Below, piece after piece: positions 11,797 to 22,006 of a stretch of 64,000 bases of DNA. Below the pieces are notes generated by a model. The model did no database searches, had not been told where the DNA came from, and worked only from the letters and a program-made list of their open reading frames with translations. The DNA lies in assembly GCF_025452195.1 (NCBI RefSeq), contig NZ_CP104973.1:3083001-3147000 (forward strand), given 5' to 3'. Origin of the DNA: Phyllobacterium zundukense (GTDB lineage: Bacteria; Pseudomonadota; Alphaproteobacteria; Rhizobiales; Rhizobiaceae). Within the stretch, counting starts at the first letter, position 1. Every line of letters begins with the position of its first letter. A program made the position numbers and the translations under genes.

Positions 11797-13686
11797 ATGC
11801 TCGACTCTCTCCGCAATGTTGCACAAACCTGGGTGGCAAAAGTGCTCATGGGCCTTCTCGTGGTCAGCTTTGCCGGATGGGGTGTTTCCAGCACAATCCT
11901 CGGCGCAATAAGCGGTACCGCAGCCATTCGCGCTGGACATTCCGAAGTGTCGCCGGTCGATTACCGCTTGGCCTACGACCGCCAACTGGCTGCACTGTCG
12001 CAGCGCTTCGGTCAGCGGCTCACGCGCGAGCAGGCGGATGCCATCGGAATTGGTCATCAGGTGCAGGGGCAGCTGGTTGCGGGCGTGGTTCTCGACGAAC
12101 AGGCGCGTACCATGTCGCTTGGCCTGTCAAAGGATCGTCTGGCACAGCTCGCCGCTGAAGATCCGGCATTCCAGGGCGCCGATGGCCGCTTCAATCCAGC
12201 GCAGTTCGATATGGTGCTTCGCAACGCCGGTATGAGCCCGCAAAACTATCTCGACAACCGTGCACAAGTCGCACGCCGTCAGCAGATCGTCGAAGCCGTT
12301 GCCGATGGCGTCAAAGCGCCTGACACCCTGCTTAAAGCGGTTGCTCTTTATAAGGGCGAGTCACGCACGGTCGATTACGTCGCCATGCCGAAGAGCTTCG
12401 TGAGCGATATCGCCGATCCCAGCGATGCGGATTTGAAGACATATTTCGATGCAAACAAGGAAGTCTACGGCGCGCCGCAATACCGCAAGGTAAGTTATGT
12501 CAAGCTTGAACCAAAGGATATCGCCAATCCTGCCTTGGTGACACCCGAAGAGATCAAGACTGAATATGACAAGAACATTGCGCGCTATTCGACGCCGGAA
12601 ACGCGCACCATCGAACAGTTGACCTTTGCAAATGACGATGCAGCAAAGACTGCACATGACAAGATCGCGGCTGGAAGCAGCTTCGACGATATTGTCAAGT
12701 CGGAAGGCAAGACGATGGATGACGTTCGTCTCGGCACATTCCCGAAAACCGGCCTGCCCGATCAATCGATTGCCGATCCGATCTTCGCACTTCAGGCAAA
12801 CGGTGTCAGCGACGTGCTGAAGGGGGCATTTGGGCCGGTTCTTGTTCGTGTATCGGCTGTCAACCCGGAAGTCACCAAGCCTCTCACCGAAGTCGAGAAG
12901 GATATTCGTGAGACCATAGCTTTGACACAGGCAGCGTCCGCGATTGCGGATGTGCATGATGCCTATGAGAATGCGCGCGCTGACGGTGCGAGCATGGCAG
13001 AGGCCGCAGCAAAGCAGAACCTCAAGATGGTGACGATTGATGCCGTTGATTCCAGTGGCCATGGTGCCGATGAGAAGGAAATCGCCAATCTGCCCTTCGA
13101 TGAGAACCAGTTGGCAGCAGTCTTCCAGGCGGATGTCGGTTTCGACAATGAACCTTTCAATCTCGGCACCAACAGCTATCTCTGGTACGACGTCGACAGC
13201 GTAACGCCTGCCCGCGAGCGCCCGCTCGATGAGGTAAAGCCGCGCGTTGTCGCAGCATGGAAAGCAGCTGAAGCCGAAAAGCGCCTCAACGAGAAAGCCG
13301 AGGAGGTGCGCAAGCGCGTCGCCGGCGGCACATCGCTCGATGATATCGCGGCCGAATTCAAGTTCACCAAGGATACGAAACGCGGCATTACACGCCAAAG
13401 CAAGGATGCCGATCTCGGTGAAGGCGGCGTTGCATCGGTCTTCGATGGTCCGGAAGGGCTTGTTGGTGTAACGGAATCGGCGTCCGACGGCTCGAAACTG
13501 ATCTTCAAGGTCACAGAGTCGATCGAACCGGCGAATGTCGGACCGGAAACCTTGACGACCGTGGAAAGAGATGCGTTCGGTTCTCGAATTGCCGACGACC
13601 TGCTCGACCAGCTTGTTGTGCAATTGCAGACTGTCTATCCAGTTTCCATTAACCAGACCGTCATCAATCAGGCACTTGCACGTTAG
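11797..13686 (+). CDS. Membrane-anchored peptidyl-prolyl cis-trans isomerase, PpiD/SurA-like
   Basis: 629 residues. One N-terminal membrane helix (about 14-36, VLMGLLVVSFAGWGVSS), then a SurA-N-like chaperone module with a parvulin rotamase core (about 250-350) and a long C-terminal region. This is the PpiD architecture: an inner-membrane periplasmic chaperone near the Sec translocon. The parvulin part is divergent, so isomerase activity is not assured. It heads the plus-strand run ppiD-trpD-trpC-moaC-moeA with a 12-bp gap to trpD. Confidence 0.9.
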   Translation: MLDSLRNVAQTWVAKVLMGLLVVSFAGWGVSSTILGAISGTAAIRAGHSEVSPVDYRLAYDRQLAALSQRFGQRLTREQADAIGIGHQVQGQLVAGVVLDEQARTMSLGLSKDRLAQLAAEDPAFQGADGRFNPAQFDMVLRNAGMSPQNYLDNRAQVARRQQIVEAVADGVKAPDTLLKAVALYKGESRTVDYVAMPKSFVSDIADPSDADLKTYFDANKEVYGAPQYRKVSYVKLEPKDIANPALVTPEEIKTEYDKNIARYSTPETRTIEQLTFANDDAAKTAHDKIAAGSSFDDIVKSEGKTMDDVRLGTFPKTGLPDQSIADPIFALQANGVSDVLKGAFGPVLVRVSAVNPEVTKPLTEVEKDIRETIALTQAASAIADVHDAYENARADGASMAEAAAKQNLKMVTIDAVDSSGHGADEKEIANLPFDENQLAAVFQADVGFDNEPFNLGTNSYLWYDVDSVTPARERPLDEVKPRVVAAWKAAEAEKRLNEKAEEVRKRVAGGTSLDDIAAEFKFTKDTKRGITRQSKDADLGEGGVASVFDGPEGLVGVTESASDGSKLIFKVTESIEPANVGPETLTTVERDAFGSRIADDLLDQLVVQLQTVYPVSINQTVINQALAR

Positions 13687-13698
13687 GTCAGACAGAAA

Positions 13699-14718
13699 AT
13701 GGCTGAATTAAAGCGTTTCATCGGCATAGCGGCTACAGGCAAAGCGCTCTCGCAAGAGGAAGCCGTCGAAGCCTTCGACATCATGATGTCGGGACAGGCA
13801 ACGCCGGCGCAAATCGGTGCCCTGTTGATGGCGCTGCGGGTGCGTGGCGAGAATATCGACGAGATCAGTGGCGCCGTTTCCGCCATGCGTTCAAAGATGC
13901 TGAAGGTGAATACGTCTTCGAATGCCATCGATATTGTCGGAACAGGCGGCGATCAGTCGGGCTCGTACAACGTGTCCACCTGCGCTGCATTCGTTGCTGC
14001 CGGTGCCGGCGTTCCTGTCGCCAAGCATGGCAATCGTGCCTTGTCATCGCGTTCCGGCGCGGCCGATACACTGGCAGCTCTTGGCATCAACATCGAAATT
14101 GGCCCGGAACTGATTGCCACCTGCATTGAACAGGCCGGGATCGGCTTCATGTTCGCGCCCATGCATCACCCCGCGATGAAGCATGTGGGCCCGGCGCGCG
14201 TCGAGCTTGGCACACGCACCATCTTCAATCTGCTTGGCCCTTTGACCAATCCGGCAGGCGTCAAACGTCAACTTGTCGGCGTATTCGCACCTGAATGGGT
14301 CGAGCCCATAGCGCACGTTCTGAAAAACCTCGGATCCGAAACCGTTTGGGTCGTACACGGCGATGGTCTGGACGAGATCACCACAGCCGGCGTGACCAAG
14401 GTGGCGGCGCTGGAAAACGGAAAAGTTCGCACTTTCGAGATCGATCCGGAATCCTTTGGCTTGCGACTGGTGGATCCGCAGGATTTGAAGGGCGGTACAG
14501 CGGATGAAAATGCAGTGTCCCTCCTTTCGGTACTTGATGGTGCGCACGGCGCTTATCGCGATATCACCCTGTTCAATGCCGGTGCAGGGCTTGTAATTGC
14601 CGGTGTAGCGGCCGATCTCAAGATTGGCATAGAAATGGCGGCCCATTCGATTGACAGCGGTGCTGCCCGAAATGTGCTTAAAAAGCTGGTTCATGTTTCC
14701 AACAGCGAGGCGCTTTGA
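13699..14718 (+). CDS. trpD: Anthranilate phosphoribosyltransferase
   Basis: 339 residues. Transfers phosphoribosyl from PRPP to anthranilate, the second step of tryptophan synthesis. The glycosyltransferase family 3 signature is present: [17 protein letters not shown] (PRPP-binding), [15 protein letters not shown] and LGPLTNPA. It lies between the ppiD-like gene and trpC with tight spacing (trpC starts 3 nt after the stop), so it is cotranscribed. Confidence 0.98.
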   Translation: MAELKRFIGIAATGKALSQEEAVEAFDIMMSGQATPAQIGALLMALRVRGENIDEISGAVSAMRSKMLKVNTSSNAIDIVGTGGDQSGSYNVSTCAAFVAAGAGVPVAKHGNRALSSRSGAADTLAALGINIEIGPELIATCIEQAGIGFMFAPMHHPAMKHVGPARVELGTRTIFNLLGPLTNPAGVKRQLVGVFAPEWVEPIAHVLKNLGSETVWVVHGDGLDEITTAGVTKVAALENGKVRTFEIDPESFGLRLVDPQDLKGGTADENAVSLLSVLDGAHGAYRDITLFNAGAGLVIAGVAADLKIGIEMAAHSIDSGAARNVLKKLVHVSNSEAL

Positions 14719-14720
14719 CC

Positions 14721-15539
14721 ATGGTTGATATTCTTCGCAAGATCGAGGCCTATAAGCGCGAGGAGATCGCTGTTGCCAAGACAAACGTCACGCTGGATGA
14801 GCTGAAGGTACAGATAAAAGGCCAGGACTCGCCGCGCGGTTTTCTCGCTGCCCTGGAGAAGAAACGCGCCGCCGGACAGTTCGCACTGATCGCCGAGATC
14901 AAGAAGGCCAGCCCTTCGAAAGGCCTGATCCGTCCGGATTTCGATCCGCCAGCATTGGCGAAAGCCTATGAGGAGGGAGGAGCCGCGTGCCTCTCTGTAC
15001 TGACCGACGCGCCGTCATTTCAGGGCGCTCCGGAGTTCCTGCAAGCCGCCCGTGCGGCGACCAGGCTACCCGCTCTGCGCAAGGATTTCCTGTTCGACAT
15101 CTATCAGGTCTATGAAGCGCGCAGCTGGGGTGCTGATTGCATTCTCATCATTATGGCAAGCGTCACCGACGACGTAGCCCGTGCTCTGGAAGAAACGGCC
15201 GTTGCGCTCGATATGGATGTGCTTGTCGAAGTGCACGATGAGGCGGAACTCGAGCGCGCGCTGAAATTGAATTCGCCTTTGCTCGGCATTAATAATCGTG
15301 ACCTGCGCACGTTCAACGTGGACCTGGCAGTATCGGAACGCCTAGCGAAATTGGTGCCCTCGAGCAAGTTTCTGGTCAGCGAGAGCGGTGTCTTCACGCA
15401 TGCCGACTGCCAGCGGCTGGCAAAATCCAGCATCGGCACATTTCTCGTCGGCGAAAGCCTCATGCGCCAGGATGACGTGGCGGCGGCCACGAGAGCACTA
15501 TTGCAGGGCACCGCAGACAAGCAGACAGACGCGGCATGA
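14721..15539 (+). CDS. trpC: Indole-3-glycerol-phosphate synthase
   Basis: 272 residues. Closes the indole ring to give indole-3-glycerol phosphate. The TIM barrel carries [44 protein letters not shown] and the phosphate site [10 protein letters not shown]. The ATG at 14721 is used rather than the TTG at 14715 that overlaps the trpD stop. Its own stop overlaps the moaC start (ATGA), indicating translational coupling. Confidence 0.97.
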   Translation: MVDILRKIEAYKREEIAVAKTNVTLDELKVQIKGQDSPRGFLAALEKKRAAGQFALIAEIKKASPSKGLIRPDFDPPALAKAYEEGGAACLSVLTDAPSFQGAPEFLQAARAATRLPALRKDFLFDIYQVYEARSWGADCILIIMASVTDDVARALEETAVALDMDVLVEVHDEAELERALKLNSPLLGINNRDLRTFNVDLAVSERLAKLVPSSKFLVSESGVFTHADCQRLAKSSIGTFLVGESLMRQDDVAAATRALLQGTADKQTDAA

Positions 15540-16027
15540 CAGCACCCAAGCTTACGCATCTCGACGAGACGGGCGCCGCCCATATGGTCGATGTCGGCGC
15601 CAAGGCTGATACGGAACGGGTGGCCGTCGCTGAAGGCTCGGTGAGAATGCGCTCGGAAACACTGGCGCTTATCAAATCCGGCAATGCTGCCAAGGGCGAC
15701 GTGATTGGAACGGCGCGGATCGCCGGGATCATGGCGGCGAAAAAGACCCATGATCTGATCCCGCTTTGTCATCCGCTGCTCTTGAGCAAGATATCCATCG
15801 ATATAGAGGCCGATGACACCTTGCCGGGCCTACACGTCGTCGCAACAGTCAAATTGACTGGCAAGACCGGCGTCGAGATGGAGGCGCTGACCGCCGTTTC
15901 TGTTGCATGCCTGACGATTTACGACATGGCCAAGGCTGCAGACAAGGCGATGGTCATCCAGGATATCCGCCTTCTGCGGAAGACCGGTGGCAAGTCCGGA
16001 GCATGGTCAGCGGCGCACGAGGGATAA
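15536..16027 (+). CDS. moaC: Cyclic pyranopterin monophosphate synthase (MoaC)
   Basis: 163 residues. Acts after MoaA in molybdopterin biosynthesis to form cyclic pyranopterin monophosphate. It starts [17 protein letters not shown] and contains [37 protein letters not shown] and the catalytic-lysine region KAADKAMVI. The start overlaps trpC by 4 nt and the stop lies one base before moeA: two molybdenum-cofactor genes joined to tryptophan genes, as in other rhizobia. Confidence 0.98.
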   Translation: MTAPKLTHLDETGAAHMVDVGAKADTERVAVAEGSVRMRSETLALIKSGNAAKGDVIGTARIAGIMAAKKTHDLIPLCHPLLLSKISIDIEADDTLPGLHVVATVKLTGKTGVEMEALTAVSVACLTIYDMAKAADKAMVIQDIRLLRKTGGKSGAWSAAHEG

Positions 16028-16028
16028 T

Positions 16029-17237
16029 ATGGCAGGACTTCTTCCGGTCGACGAGGCACTGAGGCGTATTCTCGCCAGCGCAGAGAAACTTGAAGCAGAG
16101 CTTGTCCCGCTTGCCGCTGCCGGTGGTCGTGTTCTCGCTACTGATGTTCATGCCAAACGGCAGCAGCCCCCTTTTGCGGCCTCCGCCATGGACGGATACG
16201 CGGTTCAAGCCGCCGACGTGGCCGCAGTTCCGGTCACGTTGAAACTTATCGGACAATCGGCAGCAGGGCATGCGTTTTCTGGCACTATGAAAGCTGGCGA
16301 AGCGGTTCGCATCTTCACTGGAGCTCCGGTTCCCGAGGGTGCGGACAGTGTCGTGATCCAGGAAAACACAGTTGCGGGAGATCGCCAGGTCGAGATCACA
16401 GAAACCGTCACATTCGGCAGGAATATCCGTAAAGCCGGTCTGGACTTCGACGAAGGCGATCGGCTGCTTCAGGCTGGACGCGTTCTTGATCCGGCCGCGC
16501 TTGCCCTCGCCGCCGCAGCCAATCATCCGACGCTTGAAGTGGTTCGGCTGCCTCGCGTGGCTATTCTCGCGACCGGCGACGAATTGGTTACCCCGGGTGA
16601 GAATTACCGGCCGGACCAGATCATTGCCTCAAACAGTTATGGACTGGCGGAGATCGTGCGCCAGGCTGGCGGGGTGCCGATCGATCTAGGTGTAGCCGAG
16701 GACCGGCTTGAAGCCTTGAGCGATGCGCTCGATCAGGCTGTCGCGGCCAAAGCAGATATTCTGGTCACGCTTGGCGGTGCTTCGGTCGGAGATCATGACC
16801 TCGTTCAACCGGCACTCGCTGCCAAGGGCATGGAACTCGATTTCTGGAAAATTGCGCTGCGACCAGGCAAGCCGTTGATGTTTGGCCGCCTGCAGAACAT
16901 GAAAATCCTTGGCCTGCCCGGCAATCCGGTATCGAGCCTGATTTGCGCGCATATATTTCTGATCCCGTTGATACACGCCATGCTCGACTTGCCCCATACG
17001 CCTGATCTTCGTTCGGCAGTTCTTGGGACCGATATGGGCACCAATGACCAGCGTCAGGATTATGTTCGCGCGCGCATCACCAAAGACGACAGCGGACAAC
17101 TGATTGCGACGCCGTTTGTTATGCAGGATTCGTCCATGCTGAAGTTTCTGGCGGATGCCAACGGCCTGATTGTCCGTGAACCGCATGCACCCGCGATCAA
17201 GGCGGGATCGACATGCAGTGTGATGATGCTACGCTGA
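16029..17237 (+). CDS. moeA: Molybdopterin molybdenumtransferase MoeA
   Basis: 402 residues. Inserts molybdate into adenylylated molybdopterin. Signature stretches: PPFAASAMDGYAV, GAPVPEGADSVVIQE, ILATGDELVTPG, TLGGASVGDHD and GLPGNPVSSL. The start at 16029 (ATG just after the moaC stop) is favoured over an upstream overlapping frame. The last codons include a 10-bp sequence, CTACGCTGAT, that recurs 14 bp later at the 3' end of the convergent thuB gene. Confidence 0.97.
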   Translation: MAGLLPVDEALRRILASAEKLEAELVPLAAAGGRVLATDVHAKRQQPPFAASAMDGYAVQAADVAAVPVTLKLIGQSAAGHAFSGTMKAGEAVRIFTGAPVPEGADSVVIQENTVAGDRQVEITETVTFGRNIRKAGLDFDEGDRLLQAGRVLDPAALALAAAANHPTLEVVRLPRVAILATGDELVTPGENYRPDQIIASNSYGLAEIVRQAGGVPIDLGVAEDRLEALSDALDQAVAAKADILVTLGGASVGDHDLVQPALAAKGMELDFWKIALRPGKPLMFGRLQNMKILGLPGNPVSSLICAHIFLIPLIHAMLDLPHTPDLRSAVLGTDMGTNDQRQDYVRARITKDDSGQLIATPFVMQDSSMLKFLADANGLIVREPHAPAIKAGSTCSVMMLR

Positions 17238-17242
17238 TGCTA

Positions 17243-18298
17243 CTACGCTGATCCTTCGAGACGGTGTTCCTTGCGGTCGACTTCGGTGACGGTGGCAAGG
17301 TCGATTGCCTTCTGCAATTTGGCCGCGTGACGGAATGATGGTTCGAGCGTCCGCCCCTGTCCCACGGCTTCGACAAAGCGTTGGTAATTGGTCGGTACCG
17401 GCTCGACTTCGATTTCCTTCCAGGTCGCCGTCTCGATATCGTCGCCAAGGCAAACGAACAGTTTGGATCCGTCGTGACGATGCTGGATTTCAAATGAACC
17501 CTTGTCGCCATAAACACGCAAACGCAGCTCATTCACGTGTCCAGTGGCCCAGCGACTTGAATGTATCACGCCAAGCGCTCCATTGGTGAAGCTCACCGTC
17601 ATGGTAAAACTGTCGTTCGCGTCGAGTTGATATTCGCCGATCCGATTGCCATCCGCCTTGTCGAAAGCTTTGAGACGGCAAAAAACCTCGTCGATTTCCG
17701 TGTCCGTGGCGTGGACGACAAAATCGAGAATGTGGACGCCCACATCACCGAGGGTACCGTTGGATCCATGCTGTTTCGACAGACGCCACAGCCATTGGCT
17801 TTCTGTGCGCCAATCGCCCCAGACTTTTGATACGAGCCAGCTTTGCAGGTAGGACGCCTCGACATGTCTGACCTTGCCGATCTGGCCGCTCGTCACCAGC
17901 CGTCGGGCGGTTTGTAACTGTGCAACGTTGCGATAGGTAAGATTGACCATGCCGACCAGATTGGCCTTTTCGGCAGTTTCGGCCATCTCCACGGCATCGT
18001 GATAGTTCGTTGCAAGAGGCTTCTCGCAAAAGACATGCTTGCCGGCAGCAAGACATTTCATTGTCGTGGGATGATGCGCGCTATCGGGGGTTACGTTGGC
18101 GACGGCATCGAATTCGCCCCAGGCAAGCGCGTCCTCAAGTGAAGTGAACGCCCGTTCGAACGAATATTTGTCACGAAACGCTTCCGCCCGACCCTTGTCG
18201 ACGTCAACCGCACCGGCAAACAAGACGCCCTCGATATCGATAAAATTTCTGGCATGGGCGCTCGCCATGTGGCCAGTCCCCAGGATTAGTAGACGCAT
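17243..18298 (-). CDS. thuB: Gfo/Idh/MocA-family oxidoreductase, ThuB (3-keto-trehalose pathway)
   Basis: 351 residues. The N-terminal Rossmann domain begins LLILGTGHMASAHARN; the catalytic motif HVFCEKPLATN carries the Lys of the EKP signature, followed by the usual α/β C-terminal domain. The ATG overlaps the thuA stop (TGATG); a TTG one codon upstream is less likely. Last gene of thuEFGKAB. In Sinorhizobium and Agrobacterium, ThuA and ThuB are needed to use trehalose and related disaccharides through 3-keto derivatives; the assignment here rests on operon context plus family. Confidence 0.9.
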   Translation of the reverse strand: MRLLILGTGHMASAHARNFIDIEGVLFAGAVDVDKGRAEAFRDKYSFERAFTSLEDALAWGEFDAVANVTPDSAHHPTTMKCLAAGKHVFCEKPLATNYHDAVEMAETAEKANLVGMVNLTYRNVAQLQTARRLVTSGQIGKVRHVEASYLQSWLVSKVWGDWRTESQWLWRLSKQHGSNGTLGDVGVHILDFVVHATDTEIDEVFCRLKAFDKADGNRIGEYQLDANDSFTMTVSFTNGALGVIHSSRWATGHVNELRLRVYGDKGSFEIQHRHDGSKLFVCLGDDIETATWKEIEVEPVPTNYQRFVEAVGQGRTLEPSFRHAAKLQKAIDLATVTEVDRKEHRLEGSA

Positions 18299-19080
18299 CA
18301 ACGAAAGCCTTCCTCGCCGGGCTCGTGCAAACTTCCGCCGCGTGCCGTGATGGGCTCCAAAGCTTTCTCGACCGGTACATTCGGCGCTGCAGTAATATCC
18401 GGAAAACGCAGCGGATTATAGGCCCAGTTCACCGCATTGCGCAGTACGAGCCCGACAGTTTCGTCATGATAAGTCGGATAGGTCTCATGTCCTGGACGGA
18501 AGTAGAAAACATTGCCTGCGCCCTTGCGATAGGTAAGCCCAGAACGAAAGACTTCGCCGCCCTGGAACCACGACACGAATACAGTTTCCAATGGTTCCGG
18601 CACAGAGAATGGTTCGCCGTACATTTCCTCGTTTTCCAGCTCGAAAAATGCTGGCAATCCCCTGGCGATTGGATGACCGGGGTTAACAACCCAGAGACGT
18701 TCCCGCTCTCCCGCCTCGCGCCAGTTCAAAGCGCAGGGTGAACCCATCAATTTCTTGAAAATCTTCGAAAAATGCCCCGAATGCAGAACTATCAGTCCCA
18801 TCCCTTCCCAGACCCGCTGGGCTACACGCTCGACTACCTCGTCGGCAACGTCGCCATGAGCGCGGTGTCCCCACCAGACAAGGACGTCGGTCTCTTCCAG
18901 TACCTTGTCCGTCAGGCCATGCTCCGGCTCCTGCAAGGTCGTGGTTTTGATGCTGAGGTTGGTATCACCCTTCAAAAGCTTGGCGATCTGATTGTGCATG
19001 CCTTCCGGATAAATCTCGGCAACTGTTTTATTGATCTGTTCATGGACGTTCTCGCCCCAGATAAGCGTACGAATTGCCAT
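18298..19080 (-). CDS. thuA: ThuA-family protein (trehalose utilisation)
   Basis: 260 residues. ThuA domain, a class I glutaminase-like fold: [13 protein letters not shown] at the start, [32 protein letters not shown] (the family's HSGH motif) and a [15 protein letters not shown] segment with conserved His. Known in rhizobia to act with ThuB in disaccharide conversion in the cytoplasm. It is coupled to thuB by a one-base overlap and lies 33 bp after thuK, in the order thuE-F-G-K-A-B. Confidence 0.94.
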   Translation of the reverse strand: MAIRTLIWGENVHEQINKTVAEIYPEGMHNQIAKLLKGDTNLSIKTTTLQEPEHGLTDKVLEETDVLVWWGHRAHGDVADEVVERVAQRVWEGMGLIVLHSGHFSKIFKKLMGSPCALNWREAGERERLWVVNPGHPIARGLPAFFELENEEMYGEPFSVPEPLETVFVSWFQGGEVFRSGLTYRKGAGNVFYFRPGHETYPTYHDETVGLVLRNAVNWAYNPLRFPDITAAPNVPVEKALEPITARGGSLHEPGEEGFR

Positions 19081-19113
19081 TGGTCTTTCCTCGTCATTGA
19101 TGCGGAGATTTCG

Positions 19114-20121
19114 TCAATTTGCCGCCGGGCGGCCGGATTGGTCAAAACGGTGGATGTTGTTGTTAACGGGCGCAACGCAAAGCAGTTCCCCCGGCTGTTG
19201 GTGTGCCGAGCCGTCCTGCCGTACCACCAAGGGTTCCTTGGCGCCGATATCGATATAGAGGAAGCTCTCGGATCCTAGATTTTCCGCCAAAAGAAGCTTG
19301 CCTTTCCAGAGACCGTCCTTGTCCTTGATTTCCAGATGCTCCGGCCGCACCCCCAAAATGTCGGTCTTGTAGGCATCCGCGAATTCCTCCGTGAGGAAAT
19401 TCATCTTGGGTGAGCCTATGAAACCGGCAACAAAGATCGATTGCGGCTTTTCATAAAGCTCCAATGGCGTGCCAACTTGCTCGACATTGCCATCCCGCAG
19501 AACACAAATCCGGTCTGCCAGCGTCATCGCTTCCACCTGATCGTGCGTTACATAGATCATCGTCGTATCATGCATCTTGGCGTGGAGCTTGGCTATTTCA
19601 AGACGGGTCGCGACACGTAGCGCGGCATCGAGGTTGGACAGCGGTTCATCGAAGAGAAAGACCTTCGGATCGCGAACAATTGCCCGGCCGATGGCAACCC
19701 GCTGGCGCTGGCCGCCGGAAAGCTGCTTGGGGAGCCGGTCGAGATAGTCCGCAATCTGCAGCATTTCCGCTGCCTTGTGCACCCGCCGTTTGACATCGTC
19801 CGCGCTGCCCTTGGCCAGCTTCAGGCCGAACGCCATGTTGTCATAGACGGTCATATGCGGATACAGCGCATAGGATTGAAACACCATGGCGATGCCGCGC
19901 TGGGAAGGCGTTAGGCTGTTGACGATCGTCTCATCGAAAGCGAGCGTCCCTGCGGTGATCTCCTCAAGCCCGGCGATAAGCCGCAGCAGCGTCGATTTTC
20001 CGCAACCCGACGGGCCTACAAAAACCATGAACTCGCCGGGCTCGATTTCGAGGTCCACACCCTTGATGACATCATATGTACCAAAGGATTTTCGGAGATC
20101 TTGCATTCGAATAGTGGTCAT
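19114..20121 (-). CDS. thuK: ABC transporter ATP-binding protein ThuK (MalK/UgpC type)
   Basis: 335 residues. Walker A GPSGCGKST at 36-44, signature LSGGQRQRVAIGR, Walker B KVFLFDEPLSNLD, switch His in IYVTHDQVEAMTL, and a C-terminal OB-fold regulatory domain (GSPKMNF, LGVRPEHL), as in MalK-type subunits. It energises import by ThuF/ThuG. The ATG at 20121 follows AAGGAGTGCTTCAA; the GTG at 20130 is less likely. Located 12 bp after thuG. Confidence 0.95.
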   Translation of the reverse strand: MTTIRMQDLRKSFGTYDVIKGVDLEIEPGEFMVFVGPSGCGKSTLLRLIAGLEEITAGTLAFDETIVNSLTPSQRGIAMVFQSYALYPHMTVYDNMAFGLKLAKGSADDVKRRVHKAAEMLQIADYLDRLPKQLSGGQRQRVAIGRAIVRDPKVFLFDEPLSNLDAALRVATRLEIAKLHAKMHDTTMIYVTHDQVEAMTLADRICVLRDGNVEQVGTPLELYEKPQSIFVAGFIGSPKMNFLTEEFADAYKTDILGVRPEHLEIKDKDGLWKGKLLLAENLGSESFLYIDIGAKEPLVVRQDGSAHQQPGELLCVAPVNNNIHRFDQSGRPAAN

Positions 20122-20133
20122 TTGAAGCACTCC

Positions 20134-20964
20134 TTAGCCTTTGACACCGCCAGCCGTGAGGCCGGAAATAATCTTGCGTTGAAAGATGAGGACGAGGACG
20201 ACCAACGGCACCGTGACGATCACCGAGGCTGCCATGACGATCCCCCACGGTACCTCGTGCGCACTTGAGCCGGTAAAGAGGGCGATGGTGACCGGCACCG
20301 TGCGGGTTTCCGTCGAGGATGTGAAGGTCAACGCAAAAAGGAACTCGTTCCAGGCCGCTATGAAGGCAAGCAACCCCGTCGTTACCAGTGCAGGCCACAT
20401 TAGAGGCAGAAACACCCTTGTTATGATCACCCAGGGCGTAGCGCCGTCGATGATCGCGGCCTCTTCGATCTCGACCGGCAGGTCACGCATGAACGTCGTC
20501 AGTACCCATACGGTGAATGGCAGCGTGAAGATCATGTAGGAAAAGATCAGCCCGCCGAGTGTGTTATAGAGACCCAGAAGCCGGATGATTTCGAACAGAC
20601 CTGCGAGAACGGCTATCTGCGGGAACATGGAAACTGACAGAATCGTCAAGAGTAACAATGAGCGCCCGCGAAATCGAACCCTGGACAAAGCAAAAGCCGC
20701 CGTCACCGCCATCAGCAGGGAGAGGGTCACGACGCATGCCGATACAATGATGGAATTCAACAGGTTGCGGGCAAAACTTCCCGAAGCGATAACGTTCACA
20801 TAATTCGCTACGGAGAATGAAGTCGGCCAATATTCGATCGTGAAAATCGCACTACCGGTTCTAAAACTTGTGATGATCGCGTAGTAAAACGGGAAAACTG
20901 CGCAAACAACGATCACAGCGACAAGCGCATAGAACGCTGTGTTCTTGATGATGGACATCGGCAT
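20134..20964 (-). CDS. thuG: ABC transporter permease ThuG (MalG type)
   Basis: 276 residues with six predicted membrane helices and the cytoplasmic EAA loop EEAAIIDGATPWVIITRVFLP, which contacts the ATPase. MalG-like member of the binding-protein-dependent sugar permeases. The ATG overlaps the thuF stop (TGATG) and follows GGAGGAGCGCTG. Forms the membrane channel with ThuF. Confidence 0.94.
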   Translation of the reverse strand: MPMSIIKNTAFYALVAVIVVCAVFPFYYAIITSFRTGSAIFTIEYWPTSFSVANYVNVIASGSFARNLLNSIIVSACVVTLSLLMAVTAAFALSRVRFRGRSLLLLTILSVSMFPQIAVLAGLFEIIRLLGLYNTLGGLIFSYMIFTLPFTVWVLTTFMRDLPVEIEEAAIIDGATPWVIITRVFLPLMWPALVTTGLLAFIAAWNEFLFALTFTSSTETRTVPVTIALFTGSSAHEVPWGIVMAASVIVTVPLVVLVLIFQRKIISGLTAGGVKG

Positions 20965-21914
20965 CAGCGCTCTCCTCCGTCCAGCTTCACACGGCCGATC
21001 CAGATCGCCAGAATAGTCATGAGCGCTATAACCAGAAATAACAGCGTCGACTGGGCCGAGCCGTAGGCGAATTTATCGAAGTCGATCAGATTTTCGCGCG
21101 CCAGAACCGACATGGTCTTGGTCTGGGCACTGTTTGGCGTCAGCACATAGATCAGGTCGAAGATCCGCATGGCGTCGAGCAGCCGGAAAATGATCGCCAC
21201 CATGAGCGCTGGCTTCACCAGCGGCAACGTGATCCGAAAGAATTGTTTGACGGGATGAGCACCATCAATACGCGCCGCTTCATAAATATCGCCGGGGATC
21301 ATCTGCAGGCCCGCAAGGATCAAAAGCGCCATGAACGGTGTCGTTTTCCACACATCGACGATCAGCACGGCGATCATTGCGGTATCGGAACTTGCGGTCC
21401 AGGCAATCGGATGGTCGATCAGCCCCACGCGCATAAAGAGGTCGTTGAGGATGCCGAACTGATCATTCAGCATCCATCCCCACATGCGCGCCGACACGAT
21501 GGTCGGGATCGCCCAAGGGATCAGTATTGCCGCACGCACAAGGCCCCTGCCCTTGAATTCGGCATTAAGGACGAGCGCTATGATCATTCCAAAAATGGCC
21601 TCGAGTGACACCGAGATAACGCTGAAGCGAACCGTGTTCCACACAGCGTTCCACCAGGCCGGATCGACCAGCAGTCCGGAATAAATCGTCCGCCCGCTTT
21701 TGAGCTGTATCCACGAAAGATAATTCTTGAAACCCACCCACTTGGCCGCATCGATGTTGGTCAGCGAGGCATCAGTAAAGGAAAAATAAATCGTACGGAT
21801 CAGCGGCCAGCCTGCAACAACCGCCAAAGCCAAAATCATGGGAAGAAGAAACAATCGCGCGGAGCGCGAGCGCTGACGCAAGAGTTCCGAACGCACAGTG
21901 GGAGACGCTGTCAT
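20964..21914 (-). CDS. thuF: ABC transporter permease ThuF (MalF type)
   Basis: 316 residues, six membrane helices and the EAA motif YEAARIDGAHPVKQFFRITL. A short hydrophilic N-terminus (LLRQRSRSAR) precedes the first helix. MalF-like partner of ThuG. The ATG at 21914 was chosen over the TTG one codon upstream. It begins 92 bp after thuE; that gap contains no clear hairpin, so readthrough from thuE is likely. Confidence 0.94.
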   Translation of the reverse strand: MTASPTVRSELLRQRSRSARLFLLPMILALAVVAGWPLIRTIYFSFTDASLTNIDAAKWVGFKNYLSWIQLKSGRTIYSGLLVDPAWWNAVWNTVRFSVISVSLEAIFGMIIALVLNAEFKGRGLVRAAILIPWAIPTIVSARMWGWMLNDQFGILNDLFMRVGLIDHPIAWTASSDTAMIAVLIVDVWKTTPFMALLILAGLQMIPGDIYEAARIDGAHPVKQFFRITLPLVKPALMVAIIFRLLDAMRIFDLIYVLTPNSAQTKTMSVLARENLIDFDKFAYGSAQSTLLFLVIALMTILAIWIGRVKLDGGER

Positions 21915-22006
21915 CAAATTTCCGCCCGTGATGATTGCATTCAGGGTCGATCAGCCTATCTGTGCGAATGACGTAAATCCTTCGCACCATGCCGTTGACT
22001 GGCAGG

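Noticed and set aside
12361..13623. 420-codon minus-strand ORF opposite the PpiD-like gene
   Set aside because: Cys/Arg-rich composition typical of antisense frames; no recognisable domain.
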